Source: JBAXQQ01 sp037131695 (GTDB lineage: Bacteria > Armatimonadota > Hebobacteria > CAIYQO01). From it: a stretch of DNA of 7,789 bases. Position numbers and translations under genes: made by a program. Shown here piece by piece: positions 1-7,563 of the stretch (position 1 is its first letter; each line of letters opens with the position of its first letter). The notes under the pieces are model-generated. The model was not told the DNA's origin. It searched no databases and saw only the letters and a list, made by a program, of their open reading frames with translations. The DNA lies in NCBI GenBank assembly GCA_964638715.1, contig CAZWZF010000103.1, positions 1 to 7,789 on the forward strand, given 5' to 3'.

Positions 1-2628
1 ATTTACCAGCAATACCAGCAATGGCTGATAAACAATAATTTTTATGACAATGAAGGATTAATGTGGATTGCCAACAACCTGCTGCGGGATAACAAGCAGA
101 TAACCAGCAAAATTAAATTGATAATGTTTGACGGTTTTTCGCGGCTGACCCCGGTACAGGCAGAGATGATTGGATTGCTGAAAGAATGCGGCATACCCAG
201 CATCATAATAAACTTTGACGCCGAAACTGATAGAAAAAATATTTATACCCCGGTATTTGCGTCGCTGGAAATGCTGAGCCAATACGGGATTTATCATGAC
301 GACGATGTCCAGGTCAATGATGGCGCGGAAGATGACGCGCTGCATTTTTTACAGAAGAATTTTTACAACTACAAGAAAAAACAGTTCAAAGGCACTGATG
401 AATCTGTGGTGATATATCACGCCGCTACCCCCAACCACGAGGCAGAGATGATAGCGCGCGAGATAATCCGTCTGCAGCGCGATGCCGGTGTATCCGCCAT
501 GGATATCGCGGTAGTAGCACGTAATTCTGACCGGCTGCGCGAGAAATACAGCCGCATCTTTGCGCGATTTGGATTAAATATTTCTGCTGGCGATACCCCA
601 ACAGCTTACACCTCGGTAGGAAAAGCGTTGATATCCGCGCTGAAGGTTTGCCGCGATGGCTGGAAACGCGAGGATATCTTTGCCGCCTTGCGAACGCAGT
701 TATATATGATTACCGAAGATTCGCTGTACCAGATAGATTTGATTGCCCGCGAATATGCCATTTTTGACGGCAAAGAAAGCTGGAGATCGGCTAATTGGCC
801 GGATGATAAAACGTGCACCACTCTTGAAGAAGCACTGGAGCCGTTATACCTGTTTGATGAGATGCTGCACCGCGCGAAAACTATGGCAGAAACCATGGTG
901 GCAATACGTGAATTGCTGAAATATTTATATGCTGTTTATCTAAATTCCCACCCGGATAAAATGACAATTCATGACATTACCGAGTCTGGCGAAATAATGT
1001 CGTACCACGAAAAAGCATTTAAAACCATGGATATCGTATTAGAGGAGATGGATACTGTAGCCGTTGCCCATGAAGGCATCAGCCGCGACGAAACCATTTC
1101 GCTGTTCATCGAGGCAATCAGCAAAAAACGCCGGGTGGCGCCGGGAGACGATGGCGTGCGCTTTTTCTCAGTGAATAACCTGGGCGGCGAGAAAATGGAT
1201 TATATTTTCCTGTGCGATTTAATTGAAGGACATTTCCCGCATTACCAGCGCGAATCGATATTTCTTGCCGATCACAACCGCGATGACCACATGAAAAATG
1301 ATTTGAAAGTGAACCTGCCGCAACGAAGAGCATTGGAAGAAGATGAAAAATACTGGTTCATTCATACTTTGTATTCGACACGAAAAAAACTCTATTTAAC
1401 TGGTCCGCAAAACTCGATAGACGGGTCGCCGCTGGAGATATCTTCGTTTTTGGATGAAACCCGCAAGCTGCTGCCAAAACAGTGGAATGCAAAACGCACC
1501 ACGCTGTTCCGTGATTTAATACCGGCAATAGACGAAACAGAGACTGCGGAAGAGTTCATCAACAGCTTGATATTAACCCTTCATACCGCTGATGACGCGC
1601 AAATTATGGACGCGCTGGCGGGATACCATGCCATGTTGAATCACCCTGAAATGGTTACGGCATGGAGAGAATACGCCCAGCGAAATATCATAAAACCAGC
1701 GATGATAAAAGATGATGAGATTCGTGCTCAATTGGCAGTAGATACAAAAGAACTCAGTGCCAGCAGATTGCAGTTATTTAGTGATTGTCCATTTAAATGG
1801 TTTGCCAGCTATTGTTTGCAGATAAGTGAAATAAATGAGGAGTTATCTCCGCTGGAACTCGGTACTATCCTGCATGAAATTATGTCGACATTGATAGTAC
1901 AAAGGGGTGGAGGAACGGGAATAAATGTCCGGCTTCATGAATTTAAATTGGAAGATTTGCAGCATGACGCGGAGCAGATTTTATTGAATAATTTGCGCAG
2001 ATATCCACGTCACAATAATTCTCCCAAATCAGAGCGGGAAATACGGGAAAATCGGATGACCCGGCGGATGAATAAGTTTCTCGCCTGGCTTCACGGGGTG
2101 TCATCGCAAAGGCAAAGCAGTATAACCGGTACAGAAATGGTATTCAGCAATAAAATGGGCAACCAATTGCTGATAAATAATGGTGAAACAGCAATAAACG
2201 GCAGGCTTGACCGGGTAGATGTGTTGGATGACGGGTCATTTGTAGTAATAGATTATAAAAGTTCAGTATTGCCGACCAAGCCAGTATTAGCAAAATTAGA
2301 AAATATTCAGGTGCTGGTATACCTGCTGGCGATGGAAAAAGTATTTAATTACGATATTGCCGGTATGGAACTTATAAGTGTAAATAAACGAAAAATAGTC
2401 GGCATATTCAAAGAAAAAGTAAAACAATTCTACGGAAAAAGTGAATTATCCCGTTCCGGCGAGATGATGACTGATGAAAAATGGAATGAATATATAGTTC
2501 AGGCAGAAGATAAATTAACCCAACTGGCAAAATCCATCCAATCAGGCGAGATACGGCAGGTAAAAACTGATAAATGCAAAAACTGCGGCTATCGAGAAAT
2601 CTGCCGGGTATCTGAAGTTGTAAGGTGA
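1..2628 (+). CDS. addB: AddB-like ATP-dependent nuclease subunit, 5' end cut by window
   Basis: Partial gene: the frame is open from base 1 (IYQQYQQWLINNNFYD...), so the ATG at 61 is internal. 875 residues are visible; AddB proteins usually have about 1000-1150, so the N-terminal ATP-binding part is outside. Numbering from base 1, the UvrD/AddB-like helicase fold shows a motif-II-like FDGFSRLTPVQ (D44), an EAEMIAREI segment near 145 and LCDLIEGHFP near 410. A motif-VI-like TRKKLYLTG has R461. The C-terminal PD-(D/E)XK nuclease has H625, GRLDRVD with D737, IDYK with D751 and K753, and Q770. Four cysteines (C596, then C859-X2-C862-X5-C868) match the Fe-S staple of AddB-type nucleases. The family pairs with AddA to resect double-strand breaks for RecA loading in the cytoplasm; that role is inferred. 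AddA is not in the window. An AddB-like paralogue is the main alternative. GC content falls in the nuclease third. Confidence 0.85.
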   Translation: MYQQYQQWLINNNFYDNEGLMWIANNLLRDNKQITSKIKLIMFDGFSRLTPVQAEMIGLLKECGIPSIIINFDAETDRKNIYTPVFASLEMLSQYGIYHDDDVQVNDGAEDDALHFLQKNFYNYKKKQFKGTDESVVIYHAATPNHEAEMIAREIIRLQRDAGVSAMDIAVVARNSDRLREKYSRIFARFGLNISAGDTPTAYTSVGKALISALKVCRDGWKREDIFAALRTQLYMITEDSLYQIDLIAREYAIFDGKESWRSANWPDDKTCTTLEEALEPLYLFDEMLHRAKTMAETMVAIRELLKYLYAVYLNSHPDKMTIHDITESGEIMSYHEKAFKTMDIVLEEMDTVAVAHEGISRDETISLFIEAISKKRRVAPGDDGVRFFSVNNLGGEKMDYIFLCDLIEGHFPHYQRESIFLADHNRDDHMKNDLKVNLPQRRALEEDEKYWFIHTLYSTRKKLYLTGPQNSIDGSPLEISSFLDETRKLLPKQWNAKRTTLFRDLIPAIDETETAEEFINSLILTLHTADDAQIMDALAGYHAMLNHPEMVTAWREYAQRNIIKPAMIKDDEIRAQLAVDTKELSASRLQLFSDCPFKWFASYCLQISEINEELSPLELGTILHEIMSTLIVQRGGGTGINVRLHEFKLEDLQHDAEQILLNNLRRYPRHNNSPKSEREIRENRMTRRMNKFLAWLHGVSSQRQSSITGTEMVFSNKMGNQLLINNGETAINGRLDRVDVLDDGSFVVIDYKSSVLPTKPVLAKLENIQVLVYLLAMEKVFNYDIAGMELISVNKRKIVGIFKEKVKQFYGKSELSRSGEMMTDEKWNEYIVQAEDKLTQLAKSIQSGEIRQVKTDKCKNCGYREICRVSEVVR

Positions 2629-2683
2629 ATTGCAAATTGCAAGTGGCAAATTGCAAATGGCAAATTGAAAATTGAAAGTGGAT
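2628..2683. repeat. Degenerate 7-bp tandem repeat, eight units
   Basis: Eight consecutive heptamers read AATTGCA, AATTGCA, AGTGGCA, AATTGCA, AATGGCA, AATTGAA, AATTGAA and AGTGGAT. The first base of unit 1 is the last base of the upstream TGA stop. Perfect unit junctions create the self-complementary hexamer TTGCAA. The variants are not random: AGTGG occurs at units 3 and 8, and the third-to-last position drifts from GCA to GAA. The array ends 4 bp before the candidate -35 box of the next gene. Short heptamer repeats of this kind occur between genes in several bacterial groups. Their function is unknown, and copy number may vary by replication slippage. Confidence 0.8.
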
Positions 2684-2687
2684 AACA

Positions 2688-2717
2688 TTGTATCTTCACC
2701 TATTGATTATGTATAAT
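2688..2717 (+). promoter_or_regulatory. Candidate sigma70-type promoter for the hydrolase gene
   Basis: A perfect -10 hexamer TATAAT lies at 2712-2717. A weak -35 candidate TTGTAT (three of six consensus bases) lies at 2688-2693, with an 18-bp spacer. A start near 2724 would give a leader of roughly 34 nt before the ATG at 2758. The ATG at 2716 sits inside the -10 box, so a transcript from this promoter could not use it as a start codon. Confidence 0.45.
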
Positions 2718-2745
2718 GAAAAAGTATATACAACCAGTTATTCAT

Positions 2746-2751
2746 AAGGAG
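2746..2751 (+). promoter_or_regulatory. Shine-Dalgarno site that sets the start at 2758
   Basis: AAGGAG is followed by a 6-nt spacer and the ATG at 2758-2760. This is a near-ideal ribosome binding site. The in-frame ATG at 2716 has no purine-rich site at a suitable distance, so the shorter protein is preferred. Confidence 0.8.
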
Positions 2752-2757
2752 TCATAT

Positions 2758-4584
2758 ATGCAAGAAACTATTTCGCTTCATGAAATTAAACATGCACTGT
2801 CGCTTCGACTGCAAGTGCCTGATTTAAATGTTAAAGGCTGCAGCGCTGACATTCATATTAATATAGATAATGACAATATTTGTTGGGAAGGTCAGGCGGG
2901 TGATGTTCGGTTGACAGCAAGATGTACCCCTGCCGGTCAGGAACTCTGGCATATTGATATGTCACTTACAAATTCAGGAGCTGATGCGGAAGTTCGTGTC
3001 GCTTACCCATATTTGTTTTATCATATTGATCAGGAACAGCAGGTGCGGGCATTTGATCCGACATTTGGCGGGGTATTGGAAGTATTTAAGCACCCGTTAG
3101 ACAATCATTATCCGGGTCCGGCAAGTTATTGTTTGATGGCTGCATCTGGTGAAGAAAGTACAGTAGCCGTAGGAGTGTTTGATACTGAACAAAGAAACAT
3201 TCGTCTTCGTCATATCCCCGCCGGAGTAGAAGGCCATATTCGTTTTCTCATAGAGCGCGTATTAATCAAGCAAAATGAAACAATCACATTACCCCGCCAA
3301 TTCATCAAAATTGGAGATGATTGGGCAGCCGCAATGGCACCATATCGTGATTGGCTGCAAAATAACTTTACCCGTAAACGACAGCAACCGGACTGGTGGG
3401 TTAACGGTAATTTTACCGAAACCCGGAAAGCGCATTGTATTGCTCCCTGGTTTCCACCTGATGCGGTTGCCGGTGTCTGGATATTCAACGATTTGGGACG
3501 CCCGCGCACATTTGAAGATGTGAAAAAAGAAGTTGATGAAGCGGTTCGCATGGGTGATGAAGAAGGATTTACTCCGATTTTCTTTCAGTTCGGCTGGTGG
3601 AAAAACATGGCGGAACTTCGCGGCATGTTCATGTTTGATTCGTTGTGCGGCGATTATACGGAAGCGCATGACCTTACCCGGCGTGTGGTCGATTATATTC
3701 ATGAACGCGGCGCGCGTACCTTCCTGTATACCAACATGATAGCAATCGGTGATGAAACGAAAGTATTTAAAACACAACCTGAATTGCTTATTTGTGATGG
3801 CGCCGGATTCCCGGTTTATAACAGCGGGTATCCCATGTTAATGCTCTGTCCCGGTGCGCCTGGTATCAAAGAATACTGGAATAAGGTTATCGACTATATC
3901 CTGAAAGATATGGATGCTGATGGTATTTTCTTTGACCAGGCATGTGGCGGTTTTCCACCACAGTACTGCTATGCCGCCGGTCACAATCATGCTCACCCCG
4001 ATACTTACGGGCAAGATTTTCTGGCGTTAATGGATTATACCGGTTCCCGCATGCGCGAAATAAAACCGGATTCTATTATAGTTGCTGAACTATATCACGA
4101 TACCCGGGCGTTGATGCTGGATGTATCCGACGGATATGGTTATTCCGGCATACGCACAAAAACACCAGAAACGCGGGATGCGCAAATTAGCACCCAACCG
4201 GCTGAATATTTCATTTTCTCCCGCTTCTTATGTCCGGATACTTATTGTCAAAGACAAAGTTCTGATGAAAAACTGATGAACGGCGCAATGGGAAGCCCTT
4301 CTTCACCGATTTGGCGAGAGTATAAAGATGTTTTTGAAGCCGGGGTACGACCATACAAAGTTAAACCTTATGGTGCAATCGCTTATTTGTTTGGTCCTGA
4401 TGAGAAACGGGTTATTCTGGCAGTGCGGGCAAATGGCGCAATCGGTCAGGCTCATATTGCATTGCCTGCTGGTATAGAAATAACAGGAGAATTGCCTGCT
4501 GGTTTGGCAATGCAACCTGATGGTCGACTAATGTGCCAGACAACCGCAACACCGGTGTATTATCCGCTTATGTTGGCTGATTAA
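2758..4584 (+). CDS. Predicted glycoside hydrolase, TIM-barrel (DUF6259-like)
   Basis: 608 residues from the ATG at 2758; starting at 2716 would add 14. There is no signal peptide or membrane segment, so it is probably cytoplasmic and may act on imported oligosaccharides. Residues 1-185 look like an N-terminal beta-sandwich, followed by DDWAAAMAPYRDWLQ near 187-201, a typical lead-in to the barrel. The barrel (about 235-480) has VWIFNDLGRP near 240, FFQFGWW at 275-281, FLYTN near 321-325, LCPG near 363-366, DGIFFDQACGG from D388 (D393) and VAELYHD with E444. The charged residues at these strand ends are candidate catalytic groups by analogy with clan-D-like hydrolases; this is not proven. The last 80 residues look like a C-terminal beta domain. 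Substrate is unknown, and no transporter, regulator or second hydrolase is nearby. It has its own promoter and ribosome binding site. GH36- or GH31-like families are alternatives; the hydrolase class is more certain than the family. Confidence 0.7.
   Translation: MQETISLHEIKHALSLRLQVPDLNVKGCSADIHINIDNDNICWEGQAGDVRLTARCTPAGQELWHIDMSLTNSGADAEVRVAYPYLFYHIDQEQQVRAFDPTFGGVLEVFKHPLDNHYPGPASYCLMAASGEESTVAVGVFDTEQRNIRLRHIPAGVEGHIRFLIERVLIKQNETITLPRQFIKIGDDWAAAMAPYRDWLQNNFTRKRQQPDWWVNGNFTETRKAHCIAPWFPPDAVAGVWIFNDLGRPRTFEDVKKEVDEAVRMGDEEGFTPIFFQFGWWKNMAELRGMFMFDSLCGDYTEAHDLTRRVVDYIHERGARTFLYTNMIAIGDETKVFKTQPELLICDGAGFPVYNSGYPMLMLCPGAPGIKEYWNKVIDYILKDMDADGIFFDQACGGFPPQYCYAAGHNHAHPDTYGQDFLALMDYTGSRMREIKPDSIIVAELYHDTRALMLDVSDGYGYSGIRTKTPETRDAQISTQPAEYFIFSRFLCPDTYCQRQSSDEKLMNGAMGSPSSPIWREYKDVFEAGVRPYKVKPYGAIAYLFGPDEKRVILAVRANGAIGQAHIALPAGIEITGELPAGLAMQPDGRLMCQTTATPVYYPLMLAD
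4457..4515. repeat. Inverted and direct repeats near the 3' end of the hydrolase gene
   Basis: TTGCATTGCC (4457-4466) is the exact reverse complement of GGCAATGCAA (4506-4515), separated by 39 nt. In addition, the 13-mer ATTGCCTGCTGGT occurs at 4461-4473 and 4491-4503, exactly 30 bp apart and in frame, giving two LPAG peptides. The second copy can form a 6-bp stem with a 9-nt loop with 4506-4511. No T-run follows, so this does not look like an intrinsic terminator. Confidence 0.6.
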
Positions 4585-4605
4585 TTAGTACAAGTAGGTA
4601 AGACC
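4585..4605. other. 21-bp gap between convergent genes
   Basis: The hydrolase stop (TAA, 4582-4584) and the ATPase stop (TAA on the minus strand, 4606-4608) face each other across 21 bp. The only dyad I see is a 4-bp AGGT/ACCT pair at 4596-4606, with no T-tract, so there is no recognisable intrinsic terminator for either gene. Confidence 0.7.
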
Positions 4606-7242
4606 TTATTCGCCAAATTTACGGATAAACCAGACTTTTATAAATTGTGTCATAACCGCATAGATTATCAGCATGATAGTCAAAAACAGCCAGTACAACG
4701 GTGGTAGTGGGACAAAACCGAGTGTGTTTGCCAGCGGCGAAACTGTTAACCATGCCCCTACCGCGACGATAATAACAGAAGTGGCTATCAGTGGCCAACT
4801 GGCCCGGCTTTGGATAAATGGTATTTTGTTAGTACGAATAATATGGATAATGAGCGTCTGGGTGAAGAGCGACTCCACAAACCAGCCCGTATGAAATAAG
4901 TCAGGTTTGTTCCAGCAGTTGAAAAGATACAGCATCATGAAAAATGTCAGGTAATCGAAGATTGAACTTATTGGTCCGATAAACAGTATAAAACGCTGAA
5001 TTTTATCAATCGACCAGTCGCGTGGCTTAATCAGCCATTCATCATCTACTTTGTCGGTTGGGATAGTTGTCTGTGAGAAGTCGTACAAAAGGTTATTGGT
5101 TAATACCTGAATTGGCAGCATAGGCAGAAAAGGCAGGAAAGCGCTGGCACCCACAACACTGAACATGTTGCCAAAGTTCGAACTGGCTGCCATTTTGATA
5201 TATTTGATAATATTACCGAATACACGCCGTCCTTCCAATACTCCCTGCTCCAGTACTAACAGGCTGTTTTCCAATAAAATTATATCAGACGATTCCTTTG
5301 CTATATCCACAGCGCTGTTTACTGATATACCGACATCAGCAGCTTTCAAAGCTGGTGCATCATTGATGCCATCTCCCATGAATCCAACCACGTGGCCATT
5401 GCTCTGGAGTGCATGGATGATGCGTTCCTTATGAGCCGGGGCCAACCTGGCAAAGACGCTGGTATTGCCGACGGCTTCAGCCAGTTCTGTATTGTTCATC
5501 GCCTCAATCTGCGAGCCAAGTAACAGATGTTCCACCGGCATGCCGACTTCTTTGCAGATGTAGGCAGTGATAATCTCATTATCGCCGGTAAGAACTTTAA
5601 CATCCACTTGTAAACCGTGAAGTCGTTTCAATGCCTCTGTAGCAGTATCTTTGGGTGGGTCAAGGAATGCCAGAAAACCCAGCAGAATAAGGTCCGACTC
5701 ATCCTTGACCGAGTATAATGGCTCATCGGTGGCACCCGGCATTTGTTTGTAAGCTATGGCAATGACTCGGAAACCCTGACTATTCAGATCATCTGCCAGC
5801 TTTCGACGCATGGCATCTTTATCGGGCAGAACTGTGATGAGTTCCCCCTTTTCTTCTACCCTGGTGCTTACATTCAGCACTTCTTCTACTGCACCTTTGC
5901 AGATTAGCGTATTTAATCCGGTTTCATCTTCAACAATTACTGACATACGCCGCCGCAAAAAATCGAAAGGGATCTCGTCGATTTTCGTATATTTTTCCTT
6001 CGCTTTCAGGTGATCTTCCAATTCCTGGTGAGCAAGGACAGCTTCATCGAGCATATTCTTCAACCCGGTATGGTGGTAACTGTTTAAATAACCGAAATGC
6101 AGCACCTTTTCGCTTGGTTCACCATACACATCAAGGTATTTTTCCAAAATAATCTTGCCTTGTGTAAGAGTGCCAGTTTTATCAGTGCAAAGCACATCCA
6201 TTGCTCCAAAGTTTTGAATAGAGTTCAGCCGTTTGACAATCACTTTTTTGCGGGACATCGCCAGGGCACCTTTAGACAGGTTAACAGTAACAATCATAGG
6301 CAGCATTTCGGGGGTCATGCCAACCGCCACAGCCATTGCAAAAAGGAATGCCTCTAACCAGCTATGCTTAACAAACCCATTGATAAGGAAAACCACTGGA
6401 ACCATCACTGCCATGAAGCGAATCATTAGCCAGGTAAATTTGTTGATACCCTTGTCGAAACTGGTCAACTCGCGTTCGCCAACGATACTGTCGGCTAATG
6501 ACCCAAAATAAGTTCTGGCACCGGTATGGATGACGACGGCTGTCGCAGAACCGCTTTCTACGTTGGAACCTAAAAAACAGATATTGGGAAGGTCAAGTAT
6601 ATCTTGAATATCTGCAGATGCCGGGGTGGCTTTCTTTTCTACGGGAAGGGCTTCGCCGGTGAGAGCAGCCTGGTTTAAAAACAAGTCTTTGGCTAAAATT
6701 ACTCGTACATCAGCCGGTACCATGTCACCGGCAGCCAGTTGTATAATATCGCCTGGTACCAGCATTTTTAGTGATATTTCTTCTTCTTTACCGTTTCGCA
6801 CCAGTGTCGCCGTGTTGCTGACCATCGCCTGGAGTTTCTCGGCCGCGTTATCAGCCCGCGTCTCCTGAAAGTAGCGCAATACCACGCCAAGAATTACAAT
6901 CACGAAAATTACTAATGTCGCCCGCAAGTCACCAGTCAAAAATGAGATTACACCCAGTGCCATTAACAATAATACTAATGGATTTTTAAGGTTATTCAAT
7001 AAGCGCATAAAGCCCGATTGATGCTTTTCCTGTGCAATTTCGTTTTGTCCGACCTGTTTCAACCGAAGCGCTGCTTCCACCTCGCTCAAACCATCTAATT
7101 GCGTTCCAAGTTCCTTTAGAACAGTGTCGGCATCAGTATGTGCTTTTTTCAATAGTTCGTCAGAATAATGATTTTCATTTTCATCAGTCAGCTTATTATC
7201 TGATAATGGTGATTTATCTAAACCATCTTTTGATATACTCAT
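4606..7242 (-). CDS. mgtA: Magnesium-translocating P-type ATPase, MgtA/MgtB type
   Basis: 878 residues; E. coli MgtA has 898, so this is full length. P3B ATPases use ATP hydrolysis to bring Mg2+ into the cell across the cytoplasmic membrane. Visible in order: an acidic tail (1-30), the cation-ATPase N-terminal domain (about 35-80), M1-M2 (about 86-125), the actuator with TGE at 195-197 and M3-M4 with MTPEMLP (E312). These are followed by DKTGT with phosphorylated D354, nucleotide-binding KGA at 449-451, TGD at 552-554 and hinge GDGINDAP at 623-630. M5 has NFGNMF (N689, N692) and M6 has LLYDFSQ (D721). The C-terminal helices carry GWFVESLFTQTLIIHIIRT, a strongly MgtA-like segment. E312, N692 and D721 sit in the M4-M6 regions expected to bind the ion. 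No motif is damaged. The start is supported by AAAGGA 7 nt upstream. The gene converges on the hydrolase and looks monocistronic here. Confidence 0.95.
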   Translation of the reverse strand: MSISKDGLDKSPLSDNKLTDENENHYSDELLKKAHTDADTVLKELGTQLDGLSEVEAALRLKQVGQNEIAQEKHQSGFMRLLNNLKNPLVLLLMALGVISFLTGDLRATLVIFVIVILGVVLRYFQETRADNAAEKLQAMVSNTATLVRNGKEEEISLKMLVPGDIIQLAAGDMVPADVRVILAKDLFLNQAALTGEALPVEKKATPASADIQDILDLPNICFLGSNVESGSATAVVIHTGARTYFGSLADSIVGERELTSFDKGINKFTWLMIRFMAVMVPVVFLINGFVKHSWLEAFLFAMAVAVGMTPEMLPMIVTVNLSKGALAMSRKKVIVKRLNSIQNFGAMDVLCTDKTGTLTQGKIILEKYLDVYGEPSEKVLHFGYLNSYHHTGLKNMLDEAVLAHQELEDHLKAKEKYTKIDEIPFDFLRRRMSVIVEDETGLNTLICKGAVEEVLNVSTRVEEKGELITVLPDKDAMRRKLADDLNSQGFRVIAIAYKQMPGATDEPLYSVKDESDLILLGFLAFLDPPKDTATEALKRLHGLQVDVKVLTGDNEIITAYICKEVGMPVEHLLLGSQIEAMNNTELAEAVGNTSVFARLAPAHKERIIHALQSNGHVVGFMGDGINDAPALKAADVGISVNSAVDIAKESSDIILLENSLLVLEQGVLEGRRVFGNIIKYIKMAASSNFGNMFSVVGASAFLPFLPMLPIQVLTNNLLYDFSQTTIPTDKVDDEWLIKPRDWSIDKIQRFILFIGPISSIFDYLTFFMMLYLFNCWNKPDLFHTGWFVESLFTQTLIIHIIRTNKIPFIQSRASWPLIATSVIIVAVGAWLTVSPLANTLGFVPLPPLYWLFLTIMLIIYAVMTQFIKVWFIRKFGE

Positions 7243-7249
7243 TCATAGT

Positions 7250-7255
7250 TCCTTT
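7250..7255 (-). promoter_or_regulatory. Ribosome binding site of mgtA
   Basis: On the minus strand AAAGGA is followed by 7 nt and the mgtA ATG (7242-7240). A second ATG at 7246-7244 lies in another frame only 3 nt from the site, giving ATGAATG. The spacing favours the mgtA start. Confidence 0.75.
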
Positions 7256-7306
7256 GTAAAACCAGTATGTATGTTTTAGCTGCATATAATTTAGTTTACA
7301 ATTGTT

Positions 7307-7345
7307 ATTATAGACAATTTTACTACAATATATTGATTTTGAAAA
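7307..7345 (-). promoter_or_regulatory. Candidate mgtA promoter region, weak
   Basis: Two overlapping -10 candidates are visible on the minus strand. TAAAAT (7322-7317) has a -35 candidate TTTTCA (7345-7340, four of six consensus bases) at a 17-bp spacer. A perfect TATAAT (7312-7307) has no good -35 at 16-18 bp. Either would give a leader of roughly 60-70 nt. The region is very AT-rich, so such hexamers can arise by chance. Confidence 0.3.
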
Positions 7346-7351
7346 TGTGGA

Positions 7352-7368
7352 AATCATGATTGAATCAT
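7352..7368. repeat. Nested inverted repeats upstream of mgtA, possible operator
   Basis: AATCATGATT (7352-7361) is a perfect 10-bp palindrome. Its right half also forms a second inverted repeat with the following bases, ATGATT-G-AATCAT (7356-7368). The result is three alternating half-sites in 17 bp. It lies about 110-125 bp upstream of the mgtA start and just upstream of the candidate -35 box. A regulator-binding site is possible, but no known box was recognised. Confidence 0.4.
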
Positions 7369-7563
7369 AAGATATATGAAAGAAGTAACTGATACGCCAG
7401 ATTTGACGAAACCCAGAATTTTCAAATGGCAATTTATTATTAAGGCGGGTAAGAGGAAAACTGGCTGATTCAGGATTACCTATTTTATTTTTGCTGGATA
7501 GAAATATAACTTTTCAATGATATCTTACAATTCTTCAGTTGTTGCTCAGTGATTATGTCCTTC

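Noticed and set aside
61..2628. ATG at 61 as the start of the nuclease gene
   Set aside because: The frame is open back to base 1 and encodes family-like sequence (Y-rich helix and YDNEG) before this methionine. There is no ribosome binding site before 61.
2628..2683. CRISPR array or IS end
   Set aside because: Units are 7 bp with no spacers, there are no terminal inverted repeats, and no transposase is near.
3289..3777. 162-codon ORF on the minus strand inside the hydrolase gene
   Set aside because: It is a shadow frame lying wholly within a strongly supported coding region, with no recognisable protein features.
4596..4606. AGGT/ACCT dyad as a bidirectional terminator
   Set aside because: A 4-bp stem with a 3-nt loop and no T-run is too weak for intrinsic termination.
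7243..7400. Magnesium riboswitch (M-box) in the mgtA leader
   Set aside because: I looked for the conserved M-box core on the minus strand and saw none. A covariance-model search would be the decisive test.
7214..7432. 72-codon ORF on the minus strand as a real gene
   Set aside because: It overlaps the mgtA start and promoter region, has no ribosome binding site, and its composition reflects AT-rich non-coding DNA. Only its last 23 codons are discussed, as a possible leader.
7424..7480. Structured RNA around the GC-richer patch AAGGCGGGTAAGAGG
   Set aside because: Only a CTGA-T-TCAG mini-palindrome is seen; no extended stem could be found by eye.
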